Of a stretch of DNA of 64,000 bases, positions 28,898 to 39,004 are shown piece after piece. The position numbers and the translations under genes were made by a program. The DNA is from Sphingomonas lenta (GTDB lineage Bacteria; Pseudomonadota; Alphaproteobacteria; Sphingomonadales; Sphingomonadaceae): the NCBI RefSeq assembly GCF_002288825.1, contig NZ_NSLI01000002.1, positions 434,001 through 498,000 on the forward strand, in the 5' to 3' direction. The notes beneath the pieces were generated by a model, which was not told where the DNA came from, ran no database searches, and saw only the letters and a list, made by a program, of their open reading frames with translations. Position 1 is the first letter of the stretch. Each line of letters starts with the position of its first letter.

Positions 28898-29437
28898 TCA
28901 CCCCGCCAGCTTGTCGACCTTCTCGCGCAGCTGTGCCAGCTCCGCCTTCAGCGCCGCGATCTCCTCGTCCTTGGACGGCGTCGGCTTGGCCGGCGCGGGC
29001 TTGAACGCGGCGGTGGCGGCCTCCAGCATCGCCATGTTGCGCTTGGCGAGCTCAGCGAAGGGCGATCCCGCCCAGGCGCCCTCGACGGCCGAGCGGAACT
29101 GTTCCTGGTTGCGGCGGAACGTATCCATCGACGCTTCCAGATAGCCCGGCACCACCGCCTGCATCGAATCGCCGTACATCGCGATCAGCTGGCGCAGGAA
29201 GGGGACGGGCAGCATGGTCTGGCCGCGGCTCTCCTCCTCCATGATGATCTGGGTCAGCACGTTGTGCGTGATGTCCTCGTCCGTTTTGGCGTCCACGACC
29301 TTGAAGTCGCGGCCCGCGCGCGTCATCGCCGCCAAGTGGTCGAGCGTGACATAGGACGACGACTCGGTATTGTAGAGGCGGCGGTTCGCGTATTTCTTGA
29401 TCACGACGACGCCGTCGCCGGTGCTGTTCTTTGGCAT
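28898..29437 (-). CDS. phaR: Polyhydroxyalkanoate synthesis repressor PhaR
   Basis: This 179-residue DNA-binding regulator senses PHA polymer. The N-terminal DNA-binding domain is diagnostic (VVVIKKYANRRLYNTESSSYVTLDHLA), followed by the PHA accumulation regulator segment (FLRQLIAMYGDSMQAVVPGYLEASM) and a C-terminal coiled coil. I start at ATG 29437, giving MPKNSTGDG. Upstream lies a divergent PHA-synthase-like gene and a TTGC-N3-GCAA palindrome (29481-29493) that fits the reported PhaR site type. Confidence 0.93.
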   Translation of the reverse strand: MPKNSTGDGVVVIKKYANRRLYNTESSSYVTLDHLAAMTRAGRDFKVVDAKTDEDITHNVLTQIIMEEESRGQTMLPVPFLRQLIAMYGDSMQAVVPGYLEASMDTFRRNQEQFRSAVEGAWAGSPFAELAKRNMAMLEAATAAFKPAPAKPTPSKDEEIAALKAELAQLREKVDKLAG

Positions 29438-29450
29438 GGACGCTGCCCCT

Positions 29451-30536
29451 ATGGACTCGAGCGACCCTAGGCCGAACCACGTTGCGCCGCAACATGGACC
29501 CGATCGCGGGCCGCGGCCGCTGCCCTTGTTCCTGGAGATGCTGGCGCGCGAGACGGACGGCGCGCCCGAGCGGCGGTCCGCGGCGCTGGCGGGACTGCGC
29601 GCGTACCAAAACGCGCAGCGGCCCGCACCGCCGCCTCCCCTGCCCGTCGCGCGCCGGATCGGGCGGACGACGCTGTACCAGGCCGGGACGGGCGAGCCGC
29701 CGCTGCTGTTCGTGCCGTCGCTGATCAACCCGTCGAGCATCCTCGACCTGGACGAGGAACGCTCGCTCGTCCGCTGGGCGGCGGCCCAGGGCCATGCCGC
29801 GCACCTGCTCGACTGGGGCTATCCGGACGCGGACGAGCGCGACCTGGACGTGGGCGGGCATGTCGAGCGCTACCTGCTGCCGACCATCGCCGGGTTCGAG
29901 CGCCCGCCCGTGCTCGTCGGCTACTGCCTGGGCGGCACGATGGCGATCGCCGCGGCGGTGCGGGCCCAGGTCGCGGGGCTCGTCACGATCGCCGCGCCCT
30001 GGCGCTTCTCCGGCTACGGCGCGGATGCGCGCGCGGTGATGGCGGAACTCTGGGCCGCCGCGAAGCCCGCCTGCAAGCGGCTGGGGTCGGTGCCGACGGA
30101 GGTGCTGCAGGCGGGCTTCTGGCGGCTCGACCCTGCGCGCACGGTCGCGAAGTACGAGGCGTTCGGACGCGTGGCGTCCGGCTCTGCCGAGGCGGCGCGC
30201 TTCGTCCGGCTGGAGGACTGGGCCAACGCCGGCGCGCCCCTGACCTACGCGGCGGGCCGGCAGCTGTTCGAACGCTTCGTCGGCGTGGACGAGCCTGGGA
30301 TGGGGGACTGGCGCGTCGCGGGCGGAGTGGTCGCGCCCGACCGCCTAGGCTGCCCGGTCCTGGAGATCGTGTCGACGAACGACCGGATCGTGCCTGCCGC
30401 CACCGCCGCGCATTTAGCCGACCGCCGCGAGTTGGCCACGGGTCATGTCGGTATGGTCGTGGGTGGTGCGCGGGAGCAACTGCGGCGCGCAATAGCGGAC
30501 TGGCTGGACGAGTGTATCACGTCAGCAACACGGTAA
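29451..30536 (+). CDS. PHA synthase-like alpha/beta hydrolase (PhaC-like)
   Basis: This 361-residue alpha/beta-hydrolase has a Cys nucleophile: the box is GYCLGG with Cys159, as in PHA synthases (GxCxGG), not the Ser of lipases. The Asp and His partners fit STNDRIVPA and the late GHVGMVVGG, again PhaC-like. It is shorter than class I PhaC (about 590) and near the size of class III. Polymer synthesis is likely but not certain. The start is unclear: ATG 29451 leaves 13 nt to phaR, while ATG 29538 would free the upstream palindrome. Confidence 0.72.
   Translation: MDSSDPRPNHVAPQHGPDRGPRPLPLFLEMLARETDGAPERRSAALAGLRAYQNAQRPAPPPPLPVARRIGRTTLYQAGTGEPPLLFVPSLINPSSILDLDEERSLVRWAAAQGHAAHLLDWGYPDADERDLDVGGHVERYLLPTIAGFERPPVLVGYCLGGTMAIAAAVRAQVAGLVTIAAPWRFSGYGADARAVMAELWAAAKPACKRLGSVPTEVLQAGFWRLDPARTVAKYEAFGRVASGSAEAARFVRLEDWANAGAPLTYAAGRQLFERFVGVDEPGMGDWRVAGGVVAPDRLGCPVLEIVSTNDRIVPAATAAHLADRRELATGHVGMVVGGAREQLRRAIADWLDECITSATR
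29481..29493. promoter_or_regulatory. Candidate PhaR operator
   Basis: The perfect palindrome GTTGCGCCGCAAC has two TGC/GCA half-sites separated by 3 nt, the form reported for PhaR binding (CTGC-N3-GCAG in related bacteria). It lies 44 nt upstream of phaR on its own strand, and inside the first codons of the PhaC-like gene if that starts at 29451. It may control both genes. Confidence 0.4.
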
Positions 30537-30712
30537 CCTGCGGTAATCGCGAAGAAAGTTTCCGCTCGATTCTGTGTCGCCGAGGCAACAGTCGCAAACG
30601 AAACCATCTGTAGTCGAGCATGGACTTGCAGAAAGCCGTTGCGTGGTTCCGGTAACAAATCTTTCACGCAGCTTAACGGGCATTCCGCCCGTCCCGAGGG
30701 AAGCCAACAAGA

Positions 30713-33700
30713 ATGAACGTGAATCGCTTGCTGGGCGCGACCGCGCTCGCCGGGTCGCTATTCGTCGCTCCGACCGTCTGGGCGCAGGCCGCGCCCAACG
30801 TGCCCAACCCGACCCGATCGACCGAGGTTACGCAAGAGACCACGGAGGCCGAAGAGGCCGCCCAAGAGAGCGCGGACGGCGAGGAGCGCGCGGGCAACGA
30901 GGTCATCGTCACCGGTTCGCGCATCCCGCGGCCGGAAACGAGTGGCGTCCTGCCCGGCGTGCAGGTGGACTCGGTGCAGATCCAGACGCGCGGCTTCACC
31001 AACGCGCTGGAGGTGGTAAACGACATCCCGCTCGTCGGTCCCGGCGCGAGCCCGCTCACCGGCAACAACGGTGGTCAGGCGGCGTCGCTCGGCGCGGGCT
31101 TTATCGACCTGCTCGACCTCGGCACCTCGCGTACGCTGGTGCTGGTCAACAACCGCCGCTTCGTGTCCGGCAACGCGGCGTCGCTGTTCGTGGCGGACAA
31201 CGCCACCGGCAGCCAGGTGGACGTGAACGGCATTCCCACGTCCCTTATCGAGCGCGTGGACGTGCTAACGGTGGGCGGCGCGGCCGCCTACGGCTCGGAC
31301 GCGATCGCGGGCGTGGTGAACTATATTCTCCGCGACGACTTCGACGGCTTCGAGGTCGGCACGTTGAGCGGCCTGAGCGACCGCGGCGATGCGGCGCAGT
31401 ACCAGCTGCGCGCGCTCGCCGGCCGCAACTTCGCGGACGGGCGCGGCAACGTGACGGTCTCGGCCGAGTACAGCCGCAACGACGGTGTCCAGGCCGACGC
31501 GCGCGAGTTCCGGTTGCGGCGCGCGTCGACGCTCGCCAACGCCTTCCAAGGCGGCATACGCAACAACGCGTTCGCGGCCGGCATCATCGACGTGCAGGGG
31601 CAGAACAACGGCGCCTTTCTGCGAAACACGGACGACCTGCAGCCCGGCACGGTGCTGGGCGAGAACTTGATCAACCAGAGCCTCAGCTTCAACGGCACGA
31701 TCCTGAACACCCTGGCGGGGCCGCCGGCCTACTACACGCCGCTGACCCAGACGGTGGGCGGCGTCACGCGCACGAGCAACTTCATCGCGCTCCGCAACGG
31801 GCTTGGTGCGACCCAGGGCCAAACGGTGCCGGCGACGACGCCGACCGGCGCGGCGACCACCGTGGGTTTGACCAACCAATTCTTCTTCAACACGTCGGCG
31901 CAGCTGGTCCAGGGCACGCCCGGCGCCACGCTGATCGCGGGCAACGGCCTGAATGGCCGTGCGACCCCGGCCACCGGCCTGCCGATCACGACGTTCGCGC
32001 CGACGACCCTGCCGACGGGCGTCACGCCGGCGCAGGTGTTCACGCAGTTCGGCGTGACGCCGCCCGCGGGCGCTACCGATGCGCAGCTCAGCACGCTCGC
32101 CATCAACGTCCTGCAGGCCAACAGGCCGACCGCGCGCGAGTTCTTCGCGGCCAATCCGAACGTGAACGCGAACGCGTTCATCGGCACCTTCTTCCCCGGC
32201 GTTCCCCGCATCGCGAACACCGACACGACCCCGGTCACCGTGCGTTCGAGCCAGACCGGCGGGACGGTGCAGGTGCCGCTGAACCAGGTCCTGCCCTTCG
32301 TGGCCGTGCCGCTGGAGTTCACGCCCGAAGGCAACATCCGCACCTACACCGCGGCCACGCTGACCCCGACCACCCCCGGCACCTTCGCGCAGTCGCCGGG
32401 GTCGAACGGCGGCTTCAGCCGCTCGATCGAGAACATCGTCCTGCGCACGCAGCAGGACCGCTTCATCACCAACTTCATCGGCAAGTTCGACCTGACGGAC
32501 GAGGTGACGTTCTTCACGGAGAACCAGTATTCGAACACGCGGAACGTGTCGCTCCGCAACAGCCCCAGCCAGAACTTCGTGTCGACGGGTGCGGAGAACG
32601 CGGCGCTGGTGCTCACCCTCGACAACCCGTTCCTTGACGCGAACGACCGCGCGGTGCTGGCGTCCGTCGGCATCACGCCGCAGCGGAACGGCGGCACCTT
32701 CGCCCTGACGAGGCAGAACCAGGACATCTTCGGCGACAACCCGGTCAGGAACACGTCGGAGGTGTATCGCCTGGTCGGCGGCGCGCGCTCCAACTTCGAA
32801 TTGCTGGGCCAGCGCTGGAACGCCGAGGTGTCGGCGACCTACGGCCGGGCCAAGCAGAAGACGCGCACAACCCAGATCGGCGACCTCGAATATCAGTTGG
32901 CGCTCGACGCGGTGGATCAGGGCGTGGCCACGACGGGCGTGGCGAACGGCAATATCGTCTGCCGCTCGCAGCTTTTCCCCCAGCAGTATCTCGGCCGTAC
33001 GCCGATCGGAACGGTCGCCAACCTCACGCGCCGACCGGGCGCTGACGGCCTTCCGACCGAGGTGGTGTTCACCCCCGTCATCACCCAGGATCTGATCGAC
33101 CGCTGCCGGCCGCTCAACCCGTTCGGCTTCAATCAGATGTCGGAGGAGTCGAAGCGCTACGTCCGTCAGGACAACCTGTTCACCAATATCGGCGAACAGC
33201 TGTTCCTTCAGGCGACGGTGGGCGGCGGCTTGTTCGATCTGCCGGGCGGGGTCGTCCAGGTGGCGGCCTTCGGCGAATACCGCAAGGAGAAGCTCGACTT
33301 CCGCACCGACGAGCTCAACCAGCTCGGACGCGGTCGCGCCGCCCCGTCGGCGCAGACGCAGGGTCAGATCGAAATCTACGAGGTCGGCGGCGAGGCGCGC
33401 ATCCCGATTTTCGGCGACGGTTTCGGGCTGGGCGACCTGGAGTTCAACCCGTCAGTCCGCATCTCCAAGCAGGACGGGCGCGCCGCCTCGTTCCGCAACC
33501 TCGCCGGTCAGGTCGTGACGCCGCGTTCGGAGGGCGATCCCGCCACCATCTACTCGCTGGCGGGCAGCTTCCGGCCGGTGCCGGACATCACCATCCGCGG
33601 CAACTACACCAAGTCGATCCGTCAGCCGTCGGTGGTGGAGCTGTTCCTGGGCGGTCAGCCGGCCTTCGCCGCACCGACCGATCCCTGCGGCCCGACGCAG

Positions 33701-34642
33701 ATCGGCACCGGCACGAGCGCCGCGACCCGCCGGGCCAACTGCGTGGCGGACGTGATCTCCCGCGGTTTGGCGTCCACTCCGGAGCAGGCCAACGCGTTCC
33801 TGCAGAATTTCGTGCCCAATCCGGCGTCGCTGCCGGGGAGCTTCGCGGGCGCACCAGGCCTCAAGCCCGAACGCGGCACGAGCTGGACGGCCGGCGCGAT
33901 CCTGGCCCCGCGCTTCGTTCCGGGCCTGTCGCTCTCGGCCGACTACATCAACCTGGACCTGAAGGACATCATCCAGCCCACCTCGCTCGTCCAGGCGCTC
34001 CGGTTCTGCTACGACAGCCCGACTTTCCCGGACTCGTCCGGGCAGACGGGCGCGAACGCCTGCACCTTCTTCAATCGTCAGGCTGACTTCCAGGTCGCAC
34101 CCGGCTTCGCGTCGGGCTTCATCAACTTGGCGGCCACCAAACTCCGGGCGATCAACATGTCGGGCCGGTACTCGTTCGAGATCCCCGGCGAGCTCGGGCA
34201 GCTCACGCTACGCGGCAACGCGTATCACCTGATCTCGTTCGAAGAGTCGGCCTCGGGCAACTTCTCGGACACTCTGGAGTCGGCAGGAACGTTCAATCGG
34301 CCGCGTTGGGAGGCGCAGGCTTCTGGCCGCTATGAAAAGGGCGCTTTCTACTCGCAGCTGACCTGGAACTGGCAAGATCGGACGCGCTTGTTCGTCGGCA
34401 GCGGGTTGACCTTCGGCGGCGGCACTCCCGCCACGGCTGAAGACTTCCCCAACATCTACTTCCCGAGCGTGAGCCGTTTCGACCTCGCGGTCGGCGCCAA
34501 CCTGAACGACAATTTCCGCCTGCAACTCACGGTCATCAATCTGACCGATGAGAATTTCGCCGGCGAGAACGGCTTATTCCAGGGCGCGTTCATCGACCAG
34601 ATCGGTCGCCGCTTCCAGGTCGCGACCAACATCCGGTTCTGA
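30713..34642 (+). CDS. TonB-dependent receptor, very large
   Basis: This 1309-residue outer-membrane protein has a signal peptide (LLGATALAGSLFVAPTVWAQ), an acidic linker (residues 40-65), a TonB-box-like EVIVTGSRI, the plug (LEVVNDIPLVG to YGSDAIAGVVNYIL) and a 22-strand barrel ending in the usual aromatic RRFQVATNIRF. It is far longer than the 700-1000 residues usual for the group. The excess lies in Thr/Pro/Asn-rich loops around residues 330-580. Such receptors import siderophores, vitamins or sugars; the substrate cannot be read. The 176 nt upstream contain no other gene. It is followed by a strong terminator. Confidence 0.93.
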   Translation: MNVNRLLGATALAGSLFVAPTVWAQAAPNVPNPTRSTEVTQETTEAEEAAQESADGEERAGNEVIVTGSRIPRPETSGVLPGVQVDSVQIQTRGFTNALEVVNDIPLVGPGASPLTGNNGGQAASLGAGFIDLLDLGTSRTLVLVNNRRFVSGNAASLFVADNATGSQVDVNGIPTSLIERVDVLTVGGAAAYGSDAIAGVVNYILRDDFDGFEVGTLSGLSDRGDAAQYQLRALAGRNFADGRGNVTVSAEYSRNDGVQADAREFRLRRASTLANAFQGGIRNNAFAAGIIDVQGQNNGAFLRNTDDLQPGTVLGENLINQSLSFNGTILNTLAGPPAYYTPLTQTVGGVTRTSNFIALRNGLGATQGQTVPATTPTGAATTVGLTNQFFFNTSAQLVQGTPGATLIAGNGLNGRATPATGLPITTFAPTTLPTGVTPAQVFTQFGVTPPAGATDAQLSTLAINVLQANRPTAREFFAANPNVNANAFIGTFFPGVPRIANTDTTPVTVRSSQTGGTVQVPLNQVLPFVAVPLEFTPEGNIRTYTAATLTPTTPGTFAQSPGSNGGFSRSIENIVLRTQQDRFITNFIGKFDLTDEVTFFTENQYSNTRNVSLRNSPSQNFVSTGAENAALVLTLDNPFLDANDRAVLASVGITPQRNGGTFALTRQNQDIFGDNPVRNTSEVYRLVGGARSNFELLGQRWNAEVSATYGRAKQKTRTTQIGDLEYQLALDAVDQGVATTGVANGNIVCRSQLFPQQYLGRTPIGTVANLTRRPGADGLPTEVVFTPVITQDLIDRCRPLNPFGFNQMSEESKRYVRQDNLFTNIGEQLFLQATVGGGLFDLPGGVVQVAAFGEYRKEKLDFRTDELNQLGRGRAAPSAQTQGQIEIYEVGGEARIPIFGDGFGLGDLEFNPSVRISKQDGRAASFRNLAGQVVTPRSEGDPATIYSLAGSFRPVPDITIRGNYTKSIRQPSVVELFLGGQPAFAAPTDPCGPTQIGTGTSAATRRANCVADVISRGLASTPEQANAFLQNFVPNPASLPGSFAGAPGLKPERGTSWTAGAILAPRFVPGLSLSADYINLDLKDIIQPTSLVQALRFCYDSPTFPDSSGQTGANACTFFNRQADFQVAPGFASGFINLAATKLRAINMSGRYSFEIPGELGQLTLRGNAYHLISFEESASGNFSDTLESAGTFNRPRWEAQASGRYEKGAFYSQLTWNWQDRTRLFVGSGLTFGGGTPATAEDFPNIYFPSVSRFDLAVGANLNDNFRLQLTVINLTDENFAGENGLFQGAFIDQIGRRFQVATNIRF

Positions 34643-34664
34643 GCCGCATCGGTATATACTCAGG

Positions 34665-34692
34665 GGGCCGCCCTTCGGGGCGGCCCTTTTTT
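34665..34692 (+). terminator. Rho-independent terminator of the TonB-dependent receptor
   Basis: A perfect 9-bp stem GGGCCGCCC/GGGCGGCCC closes a TTCG tetraloop and is followed by six T (34687-34692). It begins about 22 nt after the receptor stop. The end of the T-run overlaps the stop codon of alr on the other strand. Confidence 0.93.
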
Positions 34693-35722
34693 ACGACCAC
34701 AACCGATCGTAACGCGCGCCCAGGCCCGTCAGCAGCTCGTACTGCGACAGCCCGGACGCCGCGCTCTGGCCGGGCAGGTCGAACGCGATCGCGACCCAGT
34801 CGCCCTCGCGCAAGCCCGGCGCGATGCTCGCGTCGACCGCTATCAGGTCCATGGAAACCCGCCCGATCACGGGGAGCGTGCTGCCCTCCCATTCGATGCT
34901 ACCGCGGTCGGAAAAGGCGCGAAGATAGCCGTCGGCGTAGCCGATGTTGAGGATCGCGACCTCCGTGTCCCGCGGAGCGCGCCAGGTCGCGTTGTAGCCT
35001 AAGCTGTCGCCCGCGGGGACGCGGCGGCGCTGGAGGACCTGCGCCTGCGGTCGGACTACCTGGCGCAAGCGCGCGCCCATGTCGGGCCGGGGCACGCCGC
35101 CATAGAGCGCGAGACCCGGTCGGGTAAGGTCGAAGTGATAGTCGGGCCCGAGCGCGATGCCGGCGGAGTTGGCCAGGCTCATGCGCCGCGCGTTCGTGCG
35201 CCCGGCGAGCCCTGCGAGCGCGTCGCGCTGGCGGCGGTTCATCTCGACCGGCTCCTCGGCGCAGGCGAGGTGGCTCATCAGCGTCTCGATCTCGAGTCCG
35301 TCGAGCGCGCCGGCTTCAACGTCGGTTACGGACAGGCCGAGGCGGTTCATGCCCGTGTCGACCATCACGTCGCACGCGCGCCCTCCCCCCACCCGCCAGC
35401 GCTCGACCTGTTCGGGGGTGTTGAGCACCGGGCGCGCGAAGCCGGCCAGCGCGGCGGGCATGTCCTCGTCACGAACGCCGTGGAGCACGGAAAGCTGAAG
35501 GCCGAGCGGCGCGAGGTGCTCCGCCTCACGCCAGTTGGAGACGAAGAAGTCGCGACAGCCCGCCTCCGCCAGACGCGTCGCGACCTCGCGCGCACCCAGG
35601 CCGTAGCCATCGGCCTTGACCGCCGCGCCGCACGCCGCGCGCCCGCTCATCGCGGCGAGCGTACGCCAGTTGTGTTGCAAGGCGGCGGTGTCGAGGAGGA
35701 GGCGTAGGGGCGAAGGCGTCAC
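34691..35722 (-). CDS. alr: Alanine racemase
   Basis: This 343-residue PLP enzyme interconverts L- and D-alanine for peptidoglycan. The PLP Lys is Lys36 in AVKADGYGLG. The catalytic Tyr lies in SLGYNATW, and GGVPRPD and VSMDLIAVD are conserved. The protein is slightly shorter than the usual 360-370 residues but complete. Its stop is buried in the terminator of the convergent receptor gene. It lies 28 nt downstream of the symporter gene on the same strand. Confidence 0.95.
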   Translation of the reverse strand: MTPSPLRLLLDTAALQHNWRTLAAMSGRAACGAAVKADGYGLGAREVATRLAEAGCRDFFVSNWREAEHLAPLGLQLSVLHGVRDEDMPAALAGFARPVLNTPEQVERWRVGGGRACDVMVDTGMNRLGLSVTDVEAGALDGLEIETLMSHLACAEEPVEMNRRQRDALAGLAGRTNARRMSLANSAGIALGPDYHFDLTRPGLALYGGVPRPDMGARLRQVVRPQAQVLQRRRVPAGDSLGYNATWRAPRDTEVAILNIGYADGYLRAFSDRGSIEWEGSTLPVIGRVSMDLIAVDASIAPGLREGDWVAIAFDLPGQSAASGLSQYELLTGLGARYDRLWS

Positions 35723-35750
35723 GCGCCTGCCCCTAGCCGCCGCCGGCGGC

Positions 35751-37358
35751 TCACGCCACCGCGCGCGTCTTCGGGTCTTCGTAGAGGAAGAACAGCGTGA
35801 CCACGAGCGCCATCGCGACCACCGCGAAGGTGTACCAGAGCCCGGCGTACGGGTCGCCGGTGCGCGCGATGATGTACTGGCTGATCACGGGTAGGAAGCC
35901 GCCGAAATAGCCCGTGCCGATATGATAAGGGATCGACATGGAGCTATAGCGGATGCGCGGCGGGAACAGCTCGGACAGCAGCGCCGCGACCGGGCCGTAG
36001 GTGATGCCCGACAGCGCGGAGAGCGCCAGGATGCCGAACAGTATCACCGCGATGCCGCCCGCGTCGGGGCGGACGCGATCGAGATTATAGCGCGCCGCCT
36101 TGAGCGCGCCCTCGACCGTAGCAGGCCGGGTGTCGGGCAGCGGCTCGCCGCCGACGATCACCGCCAGCGCGGGCGCGGGGCGCGTCGTGTAGCTGACGCC
36201 GAGCTTGGAAAGCTGGTCGAGCACGCGGCCGCACGCGCTCGCCTGCGTCTTGGCGAACGGGTCGTAGCCGCAATCCTGGCCCGCCACCACGATGGACGCA
36301 CGCCGCGACGCCTCGCTCAGGCCCGGATTGGCCGCGCCGCCGATCATCTGGAAAATGGGGAAGAGCAGCAGGAGCGTCAGCGCGTAGCCGATGACGATCG
36401 GCTTCTTGCGGCCGACCTTGTCGCTGAGCCAGCCAAACAGCACGAACCAGAACAGCCCGGAGGCCGCGCCCACGCCGACGAGGAGCTGCGCCGTCTGCTC
36501 CTCCACCTTGAGCGCGTTCTGGAGGAAGTAGAGGACCTGGAACATGGCGGTGTACCAGATTACCGTCAGCCCCGCGGCGATGCCGAACAGCGCCACGAAC
36601 AGGCGGCGGCCGTTGCCCGGGTAGGTGAAGGTCTCCTTCAAGGGATTGCGCGCGACCTCGCCCGCTTCCTTCATCGCCTTGAACACGGGGCTCTCGGAGA
36701 GCTTGAGGCGCATCCAGAGCGAGATGGCGAGGAGCAGGAGCGAGAAGATGAAGGGGATGCGCCAGCCCCAGGCCTGCCAATCCTCCTGCCCCACGATCGC
36801 CTGCGTCGTCAGCACGACCGCGAGGCTGAGGATGAAGCCGCCCGCGACGCTGGCCTGGATGAAGCTGGTATAGAAGCCGCGCTTCTCGGGCGCGGCGTGC
36901 TCGGCGACGTAGATCGCGGCGCCGCCATACTCCCCGCCCAGCGCCAGGCCCTGGACGACGCGGAGTAGCAGAACGATCGCGGGCGCCCACAGCCCGATCG
37001 ACGCCGCCGAGGGCACGAAGCCGATCGCTGCGGTCGCCACGCCCATCAGCGTAATCGTAACGAGGAAGGTATACTTTCGCCCGAGCTTGTCGCCGAAATA
37101 GCCGAACAGCACCGCACCCAGCGGCCGGAAGCCGAAGCCGATCGCGAAGCCCAGGAGCGACAGGATCAGCTCGATCGTGGGATTGCCCGAGGGGAAGAAG
37201 GTGCGCCCGACGATCGCGGCCAACGTGCCGTAGATGAAGAAGTCGTACCACTCGAACACCGTGCCGAGCGACGAGGCGGTGATCACGAGCTTGATGTCTG
37301 ACGCGGACGGTTCGGCCGCCCCCGGCTGCATGTCATGCTCAAGTGCTTCTGCGGTCAT
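35751..37358 (-). CDS. MFS transporter, metabolite:H+ symporter (MHS) type
   Basis: This 535-residue transporter has twelve hydrophobic segments. Family marks are ASSLGTVFEWYDFFIYG in TM1 and GYFGDKLGRKYTFL after TM2, both typical of the MHS branch (KgtP, ProP, ShiA), which imports small organic acids or betaines with a proton. A soluble loop of about 85 residues between TM8 and TM9, with two Cys and repeated Ala/Pro, is unusual. GGAGAGGAC precedes the ATG at 37358. It is divergent from a molybdenum hydroxylase operon, so uptake of its substrate is a reasonable guess. Confidence 0.9.
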   Translation of the reverse strand: MTAEALEHDMQPGAAEPSASDIKLVITASSLGTVFEWYDFFIYGTLAAIVGRTFFPSGNPTIELILSLLGFAIGFGFRPLGAVLFGYFGDKLGRKYTFLVTITLMGVATAAIGFVPSAASIGLWAPAIVLLLRVVQGLALGGEYGGAAIYVAEHAAPEKRGFYTSFIQASVAGGFILSLAVVLTTQAIVGQEDWQAWGWRIPFIFSLLLLAISLWMRLKLSESPVFKAMKEAGEVARNPLKETFTYPGNGRRLFVALFGIAAGLTVIWYTAMFQVLYFLQNALKVEEQTAQLLVGVGAASGLFWFVLFGWLSDKVGRKKPIVIGYALTLLLLFPIFQMIGGAANPGLSEASRRASIVVAGQDCGYDPFAKTQASACGRVLDQLSKLGVSYTTRPAPALAVIVGGEPLPDTRPATVEGALKAARYNLDRVRPDAGGIAVILFGILALSALSGITYGPVAALLSELFPPRIRYSSMSIPYHIGTGYFGGFLPVISQYIIARTGDPYAGLWYTFAVVAMALVVTLFFLYEDPKTRAVA

Positions 37359-37470
37359 GTCCTCTCCCCGGCTCCCGTGTAGCGGGGCCACGCGCGCGCT
37401 GGCAATCGCTTGGCCGTTTGCGACGAACCGATCGGGGCACGTGCAACAAAGGTCCGGAACGAGTATTACC

Positions 37471-37486
37471 TTGATCAACAGATCAA
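37471..37486. promoter_or_regulatory. Candidate operator of the molybdenum hydroxylase operon
   Basis: The perfect inverted repeat TTGATC-AACA-GATCAA sits 44 nt upstream of the 2Fe-2S subunit and within the 171-nt divergent gap to the MFS gene. Its size fits a dimeric regulator, perhaps MarR or GntR type. No regulator gene is adjacent. Confidence 0.45.
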
Positions 37487-37529
37487 TCGTTTGCGTAACA
37501 CCCGTCCACTCCGGCTTCAGGGAGCCCCT

Positions 37530-38011
<482 letters not shown>

Positions 38012-38015
<4 letters not shown>

Positions 38016-39004
38016 ATAACTTCGAGTACAGCCGGCCCGAGACGGCGGAGGCGGCGATCGCGGCCGTCGCGGGCGACGCAAAGGCGCGCTTCCTGGCGGG
38101 CGGGACCACCTTGATCGATCTGATGAAGTGCGACGTGGAGGCACCCACGCACTTGGTGGACGTGTCACGCCTTCCGGGCCTCGACGCGATCGAGGTTGGA
38201 CCGGGCGGTATCCGCATCGGCGCGGCGGCGAAGATGACGGACGTCGCCGAGCATCCGGCAGTCGCGCGCGACTATCCAGGGATGCGCGAGGCGCTGCTGC
38301 TCGGCGCGTCGACGCAGCTCAGGAACATGGCGTCGATCGGCGGCAACCTCATGCAGCGCACGCGCTGCTCCTACTTCCGCGACCCCAGCTACGCGCAATG
38401 CAACAAGCGCAAGCCCGGATCGGGCTGCGCGGCGATCGACGGCGTCAATCGGGGCCACGCGATCCTGGGCACGTCCGAGCTGTGCATCGCCACCTATCCC
38501 GGCGATTTCGCGGTGTCGCTGATGGCGCTCGACGCGACGGTGCACGTCCAGAACGGCCGCGCGACCGCTTTTCCCATCGACGACTTCTTCCTGCCCTATG
38601 GGCCAAGTCCCCACATCGAGCATCCGATCGGGCGCGACGAGCTGATCGTCGCGGTCGAGGTTCCCGCCTCGGCCGCGGCGCGCCGGTCGCACTACCTCAA
38701 GGTACGCGACCGCGAGTCGTACGAGTTCGCCGCCTGCTCCGCCGCGGTCGGCCTGGAGCTGGAGCCGGACGGACGCACGGTAAGAGACGTTCGCGTCGCC
38801 TTGGGCGGCGTGGCGAGCAAGCCCTGGCGCGCGCGCCAAGTCGAGGCCGCGCTCCGGGGCAAGACGTTCGACGAGCCCACGATCCGCCGGGCGTGCGAGC
38901 TGGCGGTCGAGGGCGCGAAGGACTGGGGGCATAACGGTTTCAAGATCACGCTCGCGCCGCGCGTCGCGGCCAGGGCGCTGATGCAGGTCGGAGGGCTGGA
39001 GTAA
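38012..39004 (+). CDS. Molybdenum hydroxylase, FAD subunit with extra Fe-S site (PaoB/YagS-like)
   Basis: This 330-residue FAD-binding subunit begins NNFEYSRPETAEAA and contains RFLAGGTTLIDLMK and GASTQLRNMASIGGNLMQRTRC. The loop after that holds three further Cys (in YAQCNK, GSGCAAI and ELCIAT), matching the [4Fe-4S] insertion of the YagS/PaoB branch. Xanthine dehydrogenases proper lack it. The ATG overlaps the previous stop (ATGA). Confidence 0.95.

Noticed and set aside
37456..37491. GGAAC and CGTT before the molybdenum hydroxylase operon as an EcfG promoter
   Set aside because: The spacing is 27 nt, far outside 16-17.
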